This document shows positions 1-5,961 of a DNA stretch of 7,874 bases, one piece after another. A program made the translations under genes and the position numbers. The notes beneath the pieces are model-generated. The model was not told the DNA's origin. It saw only the letters and a program-made list of their open reading frames with translations, and made no database searches. This stretch comes from CAZRNB01 sp964601355 (GTDB taxonomy: Bacteria; Planctomycetota; Phycisphaerae; Sedimentisphaerales; Anaerobacaceae), in NCBI GenBank assembly GCA_964601355.1, contig CAZRNB010000133.1:1-7874 (forward strand), written 5' to 3'. Every line of letters starts with the position of its first letter. The stretch's first letter is position 1.

Positions 1-603
1 CTCAGATAATTCACTCTCATATCGTAAAATAGCGTAAAACTCGTAGCCTTCTTTGGCTGAAATCTGTCTTGTTAAAAAACCTTCTATATCCCCCATAGGA
101 GCATCATGGTCAACCAGGCCGCTGCTCTTTAAATATTCTATCATTCTATTAGTTAAAGGTATAGAGTGTCCCTCCAGAGCCGTTAGCATACAATAATTAA
201 CAATGAAGCTGCTGCCACTCAGTTTCTCAAGAACCTGTTTGGCCGGTCGTTTGCCAATATTCTTGAGCAACATGAGGCTGACGGTATGATATTCATTGAA
301 TATATCTGATAAAATCTGATTAAGCGTGGCAGCTATTTGCCTGTTCAATGGCGTATCCCCGCCCAGAACTTCTATAATTTCCTCGACTCTGGAAACACGC
401 AAGTCATTCAAATCGACATAAAAGTTAGAAAATTCGCCAAATGCAGATTGTGCCGAAGTCTCGGTCATGTTCTCACTAATGGTGGCATAAACAATTGCAT
501 CCACTGGTTCATCAAAGGTAGCCTGGTGAATCTTTGGATGCTCACGTTTCAATAAGCGATACCACTTTTGCACTTTTTGAGCGTACTCTTTGCTATTTTT
601 CAT
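1..603 (-). CDS. HhH-GPD / endonuclease III-like protein, 3'-truncated by window edge
   Basis: An open frame of 201 codons starts at ATG 603 and reaches the window edge with no stop, so the C-terminus is missing. I see the fold pattern of endonuclease III-type (HhH-GPD) proteins. An opening helical part (DEPVDAIVYATISENMTETS, about residues 31-50) resembles the FE.LVA.ILSQQT region. It is followed by a fitful FYVDLNDLRV segment and then LLKNIGKRPAKQVLEKL (about 112-128), which sits where the helix-hairpin-helix LPGVGRKTA motif would be. Next comes NYCMLTALEGHSIPLT (about 136-151), where family members have VDTHV and conserved helices. The catalytic Lys of the hairpin is not clearly preserved and the catalytic Asp position looks like Asn, so DNA glycosylase activity is doubtful. 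The frame is the only long one here, with a weak purine-rich stretch before the ATG. It follows rbfA on the same strand after a 122-bp gap and may be the last gene of the operon. The family call is by eye and the function is unknown. Confidence 0.72.
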   Translation of the reverse strand, partial: MKNSKEYAQKVQKWYRLLKREHPKIHQATFDEPVDAIVYATISENMTETSAQSAFGEFSNFYVDLNDLRVSRVEEIIEVLGGDTPLNRQIAATLNQILSDIFNEYHTVSLMLLKNIGKRPAKQVLEKLSGSSFIVNYCMLTALEGHSIPLTNRMIEYLKSSGLVDHDAPMGDIEGFLTRQISAKEGYEFYAILRYESELSE

Positions 604-680
604 ATTAAAAGCTTCGCTCGAATTCGCATATCGTATGTCGTTTATCTCATGACGTCGGCCAATCCTTCGTCTATCATTAA

Positions 681-725
681 CCGGCACCACAGGCCTATCC
701 TGAGCCACGTCGAAGGATGTGCCGG
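681..725. repeat. Palindromic intergenic repeat (TCCTGAGC...GTCGAAGGA type)
   Basis: The core at 697-718 has the pattern ATCCTGAGC-N4-GTCGAAGGAT, an imperfect palindrome seen scattered between genes in many bacterial genomes. It is enclosed by perfect 7-bp arms CCGGCAC (681-687) and GTGCCGG (719-725). In addition ATCCTTCG at 662-669 is the exact reverse complement of CGAAGGAT at 711-718, so an alternative hairpin is possible. The element lies immediately after the rbfA stop codon. It could fold in the mRNA between rbfA and the next gene. There is no T-run beside it, so it is not a standard intrinsic terminator. Confidence 0.6.
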
Positions 726-1148
726 CTAATCGTCGTCCCTCGTCCCCCGTCCCTCGTCTGTCCTCTGCTCTCTGTCTTCTGTACTCTGTTCTCTGTCCTC
801 CAGCTCGCTAACAGTCTGGTCGATTAATCTCATTATCTCCAGTGTCTTTTTGAATTTATCATCCTTGTGAAAATACAAAACAGGGCAGAATCTACTATAC
901 AGCTTACCAGCCAGCAGCAGTCGAATTCGGCTTCTCGCGCCCGTTATAGCCGTAAAAGTTCTGTCTTGAGCAGCCTCATTTTTACCAAAAACGCTGACAT
1001 ATACATCAGCGCGACGCAAATCCGCAGTCATCTCGACTTTTGTAACACTTACCAATCCTTCAATGCGCGGATCGTTAAGGTGGTTAGCGATTGCGTCACT
1101 GACTGCTTCTTTTACCACGCGAGCTATTTTTTCCTGCCTTCGGGTCAC
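726..1148 (-). CDS. rbfA: 30S ribosome-binding factor RbfA
   Basis: RbfA binds the 30S subunit near the 5' end of 16S rRNA and supports its late maturation, notably under cold stress. The sequence shows the single KH-like fold of the family: the N-terminal helix TRRQEKIARVVKEAVSDAI, then NDPRIEGLVSVTKVEMTADL (the DPR..G.VSVT.V signature), the strand ADVYVSVFG, and the closing LYSRFCPVLYFHKDDKFKKT segment typical of the C-terminal half. I chose GTG at 1148 because family members begin just before the RR.EK helix; this gives 140 residues. The frame is open up to a TTG at 1205, which would add 19 residues with no family match. Neither start has a convincing Shine-Dalgarno sequence, and coupling to infB translation is possible. 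The core is the usual length, but the last 23 or so residues come from a heptamer repeat array and lie beyond the conserved domain. It follows infB by 72 bp. Confidence 0.93.
   Translation of the reverse strand: MTRRQEKIARVVKEAVSDAIANHLNDPRIEGLVSVTKVEMTADLRRADVYVSVFGKNEAAQDRTFTAITGARSRIRLLLAGKLYSRFCPVLYFHKDDKFKKTLEIMRLIDQTVSELEDREQSTEDREQRTDEGRGTRDDD
734..796. repeat. Degenerate 7-bp tandem repeat inside the 3' end of rbfA
   Basis: Nine consecutive heptamers can be read on the plus strand: CGTCCCT, CGTCCCC, CGTCCCT, CGTCTGT, CCTCTGC, TCTCTGT, CTTCTGT, ACTCTGT, TCTCTGT. On the coding strand they read as ACAGAGA-like units grading into AGGGACG-like units. Seven is not a multiple of three, so each unit is read in a different frame and three units make a 7-codon period. 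The encoded tail is acidic and arginine-rich (DREQSTEDREQRTDEG) and looks disordered. Confidence 0.8.
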
Positions 1149-1220
1149 TATCGCTATATTAAACAACAATTGGTTAAATAGTTTTCGGTTAAATGGTAAA
1201 ATCAAATACCAATTACCAGC

Positions 1221-3896
1221 TCAAAGTGATCTGGCTACTTTCACAATTTCATAGAAGTCAAAGACATCATCAACTTTAGTGTCATCAAATCCAGCTATTT
1301 TTATGCCGCACTCCAGGCTGGTTTTGACCTCTCGAACATCGTCCTTGAAATGCTTTAGAGTTTCAATACGGAGGTCATCCTTGAGAACAATATTGTCCCG
1401 TATCAGTCGTATCCTTGCGTTCTTAGTCACAGTACCGCTGGTCACATAACATCCGGCAATCGTTCCCACCTTTGAAACCTTAAATGTAGCTCTGACAACT
1501 GCCCTTCCAAGGCTTTTCTTCTGTTCCTCCGGCTCAAGCAAGCCAGCCATCGATTTTTGCAGCTCTTCCGTGATACGGTAGATTATGTCGTATAACCTTA
1601 TCTCAACACCTTTTGTCTCAGCAATCCTGGCTGCGTGATCCTCTGGTACGACACTAAAACCGATAATAATGGCGTTAGATGCCTCAGCAAGCAAAACATC
1701 TCCTTCTGTAATTCCGCCTGTTGCCGCGTGCAGGATCTTAATCTTGACTTCGTTCGTACTCAGCTCAGATAAATATTTGGTCAGGACGTCCACTGAGCCA
1801 TGTACATCGGCTCTGATGATGAGATTTAATTCCTTAACACTGCCGGCCTCTATCTGGCTGAATAAATTATCCAATGTTATCTGGGTACGCTCAGCCAACG
1901 AGTCTTCTCTTGAGCGTATTTTGTTTTCCTCAGCAGCAGCTTTGGCATGGTTGATGTCATCCAGACAATAAAACCTGTCACCCGCCTGAGGGACGTCGCT
2001 CAAACCCATTATCTCAACCGGCATAGAGCTTGTTGCCGTTTTTATACTTTTGCCGTGGCTGTTTTTCATCATTTTCACTCTGCCATAAGCACGGCCGGCC
2101 AGCAGCACGTCACCCTTGTTCAGCACGCCCTCTTTAATTAACAAAGTCGCCACCGGTCCTTCCTGTGGTGACATCTTGGCTTCAACAACCCATCCCATCG
2201 CCGGTATTGTATCATCAGCCTTAAGCTCAAGCAATTCAGCCACATAATCGAGACATTCAAGCAAATCGTCGATACCCTCGCCTGTAACGGCGCTGGTTTT
2301 AACAACTTCGATATTTCCTCCCCACTCAGCAGGTGACAAATCATGCTCTGCCAACTGCGAATAGATACGATTGATATCGCAACCCGGCAAATCTATTTTA
2401 TTGAGCGCAACAATGATTGGTACGCCCGCTGCCTTGCCATGAGCTATCGCTTCCACTGTTTGAGGCATTACACCATCGTCAGCAGCTACAGTTAACACCA
2501 CTACATCCGTCATATTGGCGCCTCTGGCTCGCATAGCGGTAAAAGCCTCGTGCCCAGGAGTATCAAGAAACGTCACTGTCTTACTGTCCCAGGTAACTTG
2601 AGATGCGCCGATATGCTGCGTGATACCCCCCGCTTCAGAAGCAGTCACATGAGTTGAGCGAATTTTATCCAGCAGGCTTGTTTTGCCGTGGTCAACGTGT
2701 CCAAGCATCGCTGCGACGACAGATCTCTTCTTTAAGTTATTCCTCCGGCGATTTTTAAATTCGGCTCGTATCTGTTCTTCCAGTGTGCTTTCCCGCTCAA
2801 CTACAAGCTGGGTATCAAACTCCAAAGCCACAAATTCCGCCACATCATTACTTATAGTTTGATTGGCAGTGGCCATTATACCCTGCTGCATTAATTTACC
2901 AATAATATCAGCAGATTTAACCGCCAAAGCCGCAGACAAATCCCTTACTGTAATCGGCCCATTTATAACTGCTTTTTTAGGCCTGGCAGGTGTGCTGACT
3001 TCTCGCTCAACCTTGGGAGCAATCTTTCTCACCGGCCTTATCCGCAGACCTTCGCCGCCGGCGGCATCAAGCCGAGCACGTCTTTCTTCTATATCTCTTT
3101 GTCGCCACTTACCCTTTAATTTCGGCCTTTGTGCAATTTCTACACCCTGATCCTCACGCTTGTGTCCATATGTTCTGTCCTTCTGACGTCTTGTCGTTCT
3201 TTTCTTTTCCTTGCCCGACGTCGAGGCCGATGCCTCCGGCTCATCCTCGCTATACATCAATGGCTCAGTAACAGGCATATCATATCTAAATCTCGGTCGT
3301 TGCTTTGGCCGCCGTAACGGCTCCGGTGCCTCTACACGAACAACCTGTGGTCCACTCAACTTGGCAGGCTTGGGCTTTGTCAAAATTGGCCCAGCAGGTA
3401 AAATTGGTTCCGGCTCTTTCTTTTCCGGTTTTTCAATCTTTTCCTGTATCGGCTGCAACTTTTCTGCGGCTACTTTAGTTACCTCAATTACGGGAGGTTC
3501 TTCTACATGCTCGGGCACCTTTGCAATCGCTGGTTCCTGCTCGCCCTTTTCAGTCTCCGCAATAACAGACGGCTCAGCAACGACGACAGTAGCTTTAACG
3601 CTTAGTTCGGCCTGCTCAACCTTCTGCTGTTCTGCCTCTTTCTCCCCGCCGATGGCGGCCTTCGGCTTCGGCTTTTTCTTAATCCGAGCTTTTCCCAGGT
3701 CCACCTTCTTGGCAATCTCGACTGTTGTGACATTTTCACCTTCTGTGAACCATTCTCGAATGGTCGCCGCCAGACCGGCTGAGATTGCCGACATATGGTT
3801 CTTAACATCTAAACCCTCATCCTGACACTTCTTCACTATGGCAGTACTTTTTACGCCAAGCTCCTCAGCCAAAATGTAAACTCTTGTAACAGCCAA
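1221..3896 (-). CDS. infB: Translation initiation factor IF-2
   Basis: IF2 is the GTPase that places initiator fMet-tRNA on the 30S subunit and promotes 50S joining in the cytoplasm. The 891 residues give a full-length bacterial IF2. In order: an IF2_N module (about 1-55, VYILAEELGVKSTAIVKKC); a long Lys/Glu/Pro-rich linker, probably disordered (about 60-300); a second IF2_N-like module (about 313-362, ITVRDLSAALAVKSADIIGK); and the G domain from about 391. The G motifs are all intact: G1 GHVDHGKT 399-406, GGITQHIG 423-430, G3 DTPGH 445-449 with the catalytic His, G4 NKID 499-502, and SA 535-536. Domains II, III and the C-terminal tRNA-binding part follow to the end (GTIAGCYVTSG, LECGIKIAGFDD). 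The start is TTG at 3896, supported by GGAG 8 nt upstream and by an N-terminus that matches the family exactly. It lies 17 bp after nusA, so the two are surely co-transcribed. Confidence 0.98.
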   Translation of the reverse strand: MAVTRVYILAEELGVKSTAIVKKCQDEGLDVKNHMSAISAGLAATIREWFTEGENVTTVEIAKKVDLGKARIKKKPKPKAAIGGEKEAEQQKVEQAELSVKATVVVAEPSVIAETEKGEQEPAIAKVPEHVEEPPVIEVTKVAAEKLQPIQEKIEKPEKKEPEPILPAGPILTKPKPAKLSGPQVVRVEAPEPLRRPKQRPRFRYDMPVTEPLMYSEDEPEASASTSGKEKKRTTRRQKDRTYGHKREDQGVEIAQRPKLKGKWRQRDIEERRARLDAAGGEGLRIRPVRKIAPKVEREVSTPARPKKAVINGPITVRDLSAALAVKSADIIGKLMQQGIMATANQTISNDVAEFVALEFDTQLVVERESTLEEQIRAEFKNRRRNNLKKRSVVAAMLGHVDHGKTSLLDKIRSTHVTASEAGGITQHIGASQVTWDSKTVTFLDTPGHEAFTAMRARGANMTDVVVLTVAADDGVMPQTVEAIAHGKAAGVPIIVALNKIDLPGCDINRIYSQLAEHDLSPAEWGGNIEVVKTSAVTGEGIDDLLECLDYVAELLELKADDTIPAMGWVVEAKMSPQEGPVATLLIKEGVLNKGDVLLAGRAYGRVKMMKNSHGKSIKTATSSMPVEIMGLSDVPQAGDRFYCLDDINHAKAAAEENKIRSREDSLAERTQITLDNLFSQIEAGSVKELNLIIRADVHGSVDVLTKYLSELSTNEVKIKILHAATGGITEGDVLLAEASNAIIIGFSVVPEDHAARIAETKGVEIRLYDIIYRITEELQKSMAGLLEPEEQKKSLGRAVVRATFKVSKVGTIAGCYVTSGTVTKNARIRLIRDNIVLKDDLRIETLKHFKDDVREVKTSLECGIKIAGFDDTKVDDVFDFYEIVKVARSL

Positions 3897-3904
3897 AGAA
3901 AATT

Positions 3905-3908
3905 CTCC
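3905..3908 (-). promoter_or_regulatory. Shine-Dalgarno site of infB
   Basis: On the minus strand GGAG is followed by an 8-nt spacer and then TTG at 3896-3894. It occupies the nusA-infB gap, and it decides the use of a TTG start codon for IF2. Confidence 0.75.
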
Positions 3909-3913
3909 GATTT

Positions 3914-5140
3914 TTAGCCGCTTCTTTCGTTATTCATCACATTTGTCTGCTGGGCCAATTCTTTTTCCGCCTGTTTTTGTTTCGACTCAGCTGCCAGGCT
4001 CCTGGCCTCTTTGCCCGCTGCTTCTATCAGCTTCCCAGCGATCGATGAGTCAATATTCAGCTCATTAATCAGCGGTTCGATACCCACATCATCCATGTCC
4101 AAAACGGATATCACACCAAGTGCTATCAGTTTGTCCACTAATACATCATCAGCGCCCTGCACGCTCTTAACGCAGTTTGCCAATCGTTCAATACCTTGAT
4201 TATATTCATCCGGGGTCAGTATATCGATATTCCAGCCGGTCAGCCTTGCCGCCAGCCGAACATTCTGGCCGTGCTTACCAATAGCAAGACTAAGCTGATC
4301 CTCTTCCACAACGACCGTCGCTCGGCCCAATTCGAAACACAAAGCAATTTCGCTGACCTTTGCCGGCATCAACGCATTTGCTACAAGCACCTGTGACGAG
4401 TCATTCCAGCGGACAATATCTATTTTTTCTCCGCCAAGCTCATCAACTATATTCTTTATTCTGCTGCCCCGCACACCTACGCAAGCTCCAATAGGGTCAA
4501 CTTTATCATCGAACGAGGCGACGGCAACCTTAGTTCGGTAACCTGCCTCACGCGCCAATGCCCGTATTTCGATAATCTGTTCACCAATTTCCGGCACCTC
4601 GGACTCAAACAATCGACGGATAAAATCGGGGTGCGTACGCGAAAGAATAATCTTGACCTGATTCGAAGTTTCTTTTACATCGAGGATCAAACACCGAATC
4701 CTCTCACTGGGCCGATGCGTCTGGCCCATTATCTGTTCGGATTTTGGCATAAAGCCCTCGGTACTACGGTCCAAACTAACAACCAAAGTGCCGCTTTCAT
4801 ATCGTACTACCGTGCCACTTATAATTTGCCCCTTCCTCTGAGCAAATTCCGCATATATACTATCTCTCTCATCCGCCTTTATCTTTTGAATCATCACCTG
4901 CTTGGCTGTCTGAGCAGGAATTCGACCGAGCTTTTTTATGTCGATTGGCTCGTTATTCTTAATGGCACTGACCTTACCTGTGGCTCTGTCAATACGCACA
5001 ACTATTTCGCTATCCGGCTCACTAAAGTGCTTGCGAACCGCCGAGACCATAGCATCTTCCAAATCGACAAATATTGATTCTTTGTCGATATTCTTATCGA
5101 GTGCTATATTGTCCACAATTCTTAGCAATTCCTGACTCAT
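3914..5140 (-). CDS. nusA: Transcription termination/antitermination factor NusA
   Basis: NusA binds RNA polymerase and nascent RNA, and modulates pausing, intrinsic termination and antitermination. The 408-residue product shows the N-terminal RNAP-binding domain (about 1-100, with LEDAMVSAVRKHF), then an S1 domain (about 104-168, ISGTVVRYESGTLVVSLD). KH1 follows (about 195-250, with VGVRGSRIKNIVDELGGEKIDIV) and KH2 (about 265-310, with LAIGKHGQNVRLAARLTGWNIDI). A helix-hairpin-helix-like tail covers about 325-372, and the last 35 residues are Gln/Lys-rich. The length suits a NusA without the second acidic repeat of enterobacteria. ATG at 5140 is supported by AGAGGG (5147-5152), 6 nt upstream. 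It is the first gene of the nusA-infB-rbfA cluster here, with no rimP before it. Its leader carries a GC-rich hairpin and, further up, an intrinsic terminator, so attenuation is possible. Confidence 0.98.
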   Translation of the reverse strand: MSQELLRIVDNIALDKNIDKESIFVDLEDAMVSAVRKHFSEPDSEIVVRIDRATGKVSAIKNNEPIDIKKLGRIPAQTAKQVMIQKIKADERDSIYAEFAQRKGQIISGTVVRYESGTLVVSLDRSTEGFMPKSEQIMGQTHRPSERIRCLILDVKETSNQVKIILSRTHPDFIRRLFESEVPEIGEQIIEIRALAREAGYRTKVAVASFDDKVDPIGACVGVRGSRIKNIVDELGGEKIDIVRWNDSSQVLVANALMPAKVSEIALCFELGRATVVVEEDQLSLAIGKHGQNVRLAARLTGWNIDILTPDEYNQGIERLANCVKSVQGADDVLVDKLIALGVISVLDMDDVGIEPLINELNIDSSIAGKLIEAAGKEARSLAAESKQKQAEKELAQQTNVMNNERSG

Positions 5141-5169
5141 TACCGTCCCTCTTTCTTATCCGGCTACGG

Positions 5170-5186
5170 CTCGGCGCTCCGCCGAG
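5170..5186 (-). other. GC-rich hairpin in the nusA 5' leader
   Basis: The arms CTCGGCG (5170-5176) and CGCCGAG (5180-5186) are perfect 7-bp complements with a 3-nt loop. The hairpin ends 18 nt upstream of the nusA ribosome binding site and has no T-run after it, so it is not a terminator. It may stabilise the mRNA 5' region or mark a processing or protein-binding site, but no function is shown. Confidence 0.5.
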
Positions 5187-5241
5187 ACGAGTCTTAAGGG
5201 TGGTTTATCCACAAGCTGCCAAACACAGCCATTCTAAAAGC

Positions 5242-5270
5242 AAAAAAAATGGAAACTTCGATAGTTTCCA
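5242..5270 (-). terminator. Intrinsic terminator upstream of nusA
   Basis: On the minus strand TGGAAACT, loop ATCGA, AGTTTCCA forms a perfect 8-bp stem (5250-5257 with 5263-5270), followed directly by eight T residues (5249-5242). This is a textbook Rho-independent terminator. It lies about 100 bp before the nusA start with no protein gene immediately upstream, so it ends either an independent short RNA or an attenuated nusA leader. Confidence 0.8.
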
Positions 5271-5559
5271 CCTCAAAAACACCAGCAACCGAACCAAGCC
5301 CACAATCTGCCTTTACATCACATCAATTCCCTCCGTAAAGGATTCTGACATTGGCAGCTTCCACATAATCAGAATCCAGACACAACCCTAGTTCGCTTTT
5401 CCGGCATTGAAGCAGAAACATCGATTCCCAAGCCGACATAAGTACACACGTGCAGCCTCGCAGATAGATTGTTCGTCTATCATGCCGCACAGTTCACCAA
5501 TCCTGTCAAAAGCATATTCAACACCTGCTCAACCCTAAGCTTAGTCTTGGCAGCCATTA
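5242..5559 (-). ncRNA. Putative ~320-nt leader or small RNA, function unknown
   Basis: The stretch is bounded by a sigma70-like promoter (5566-5593) and an intrinsic terminator (5242-5270) on the same strand. It has no reading frame longer than about 35 codons. Two neighbouring hairpins are visible: a 9-bp perfect stem (5340-5348 with 5369-5377, with an inner TGG/CCA stem) and a 6-bp stem CTTTAC/GTAAAG (5311-5316 with 5335-5340). They abut and share base 5340. I do not recognise RNase P RNA, tmRNA, SRP RNA or 6S RNA in it. It could be an independent small RNA, a regulated nusA leader, or the remains of a protein gene. Two tiny frames (5480-5557 and 5388-5483) overlap by ATGA and are not convincing genes. 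Confidence 0.35.
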
Positions 5560-5565
5560 GTTCTT

Positions 5566-5593
5566 ATTATCGAACTTTTATAATAATCGTCAA
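5566..5593 (-). promoter_or_regulatory. Sigma70-like promoter upstream of nusA leader
   Basis: The minus strand has TTGACG (5593-5588), a 16-nt spacer and GATAAT (5571-5566), each one base from consensus. Start of transcription is expected near 5559. I see no comparable promoter between the terminator at 5242-5270 and nusA, so this may be the promoter of the nusA operon with read-through at the terminator. Confidence 0.5.
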
Positions 5594-5760
5594 ACCCGCT
5601 AATAGCAATCACTTTTTTACCAAATTTGTATAATTTTTAAGCCTAAGCTCAGGAAACAAACCTATTGCAGGCCTGATACTTGTGAAACGCTCATAAGTCC
5701 CATAATTTCCTTGACATCCGTGGTCTAATTATATAGTGCCAATTATGCTCAGAGAATGTA

Positions 5761-5918
5761 ACCGTTCACGGCCTAAAATGTTGAGCTTGGTTCATTTTAC
5801 GTCATTGCGAGCGAGGCAGAGCCGAGCGTGGCAATCTCTTTGCTTTGAAAATTTGAGATTGCTTCGGCCTAAAGGCCTCGCAATGACATAAAAAGGCCGG
5901 TTTGACCCCGTGAACAGT
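5761..5918. repeat. Outer imperfect inverted repeat enclosing the MITE-like element
   Basis: ACCGTTCACGG (5761-5771) and CCGTGAACAGT (5908-5918) are reverse complements at 10 of 11 positions. They enclose the stronger inverted-repeat element at 5801-5887. They could be the ends of a larger mobile unit or of a host target duplicated by chance; no target-site duplication is obvious. Confidence 0.4.
5801..5887. repeat. MITE/REP-like inverted repeat (GTCATTGCGAG family)
   Basis: The 87-bp element starts with GTCATTGCGAG (5801-5811) and ends with its exact reverse complement CTCGCAATGAC (5877-5887). An inner pair GCAATCTC (5831-5838) and GAGATTGC (5855-5862) is also perfect, and a GGCCTAAAGGCC palindrome sits at 5866-5877. 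The motif order GTCATTGCGAG ... GCAATCTC ... GAGATTGC ... CTCGCAATGAC matches an intergenic repeat type spread through many bacterial genomes, usually non-autonomous and without coding capacity. It could fold into a long cruciform or RNA hairpin. Confidence 0.85.
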
Positions 5919-5922
5919 TCAA

Positions 5923-5956
5923 AATTAAAAAAGCCCCAAAGTTAAACTTGGGGACT
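5923..5956 (-). terminator. Intrinsic terminator of the membrane-protein gene
   Basis: The minus strand has CCCCAA (5953-5948) pairing with TTGGGG (5939-5934), extended by an outer AG/CT pair with a bulge, then CTTTTTTAATTTT (5933-5921). It begins 6 bp after the TAG stop at 5962-5964, as expected for the end of that transcript. Transcription from this gene is therefore not expected to reach nusA. Confidence 0.85.
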
Positions 5957-5961
5957 AATCA

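Larger units (their letters stand above)
5594..5922. other. Non-coding stretch with repeats
   Basis: This 329-bp stretch separates the terminator of the membrane-protein gene from the promoter at 5566-5593. It has no sizeable reading frame on either strand. It contains AT-rich sequence at about 5595-5640, and from 5761 to 5918 a nested set of inverted repeats. A plus-strand TTGACA (5711-5716) with TATAGT (5732-5737) at a 15-nt spacing resembles a poor promoter pointing into the repeats. Confidence 0.7.

Noticed and set aside
337..555. A 72-codon plus-strand frame near the left edge
   Set aside because: It is opposite the 201-codon HhH-GPD-like frame, which has coherent protein-like sequence.
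734..796. CRISPR-like array
   Set aside because: The units are contiguous 7-mers with no spacers, so it is a simple tandem repeat.
867..1181. A 104-codon plus-strand frame opposite rbfA
   Set aside because: The minus strand encodes a recognisable RbfA; the plus-strand product is low in hydrophobic pattern and has no start signal.
3211..3825. A 204-codon plus-strand frame opposite infB
   Set aside because: It is antisense to the Lys/Glu/Pro-rich linker of IF2 and its Ser/Gly/Thr-rich composition is what the complementary frame of such a linker gives; infB is certain.
4631..5077. A 148-codon plus-strand frame inside nusA
   Set aside because: It lies fully opposite the S1 and N-terminal domains of NusA and has no family-like motifs.
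5074..5391. A 105-codon plus-strand frame over the start and leader of nusA
   Set aside because: It overlaps the nusA start, crosses the terminator and hairpins, has no ribosome binding site and shows no domain pattern.
5711..5737. Plus-strand TTGACA...TATAGT as a real promoter
   Set aside because: The 15-nt spacing is short and no gene follows on the plus strand until 6810; kept only as a remark in the non-coding entry.
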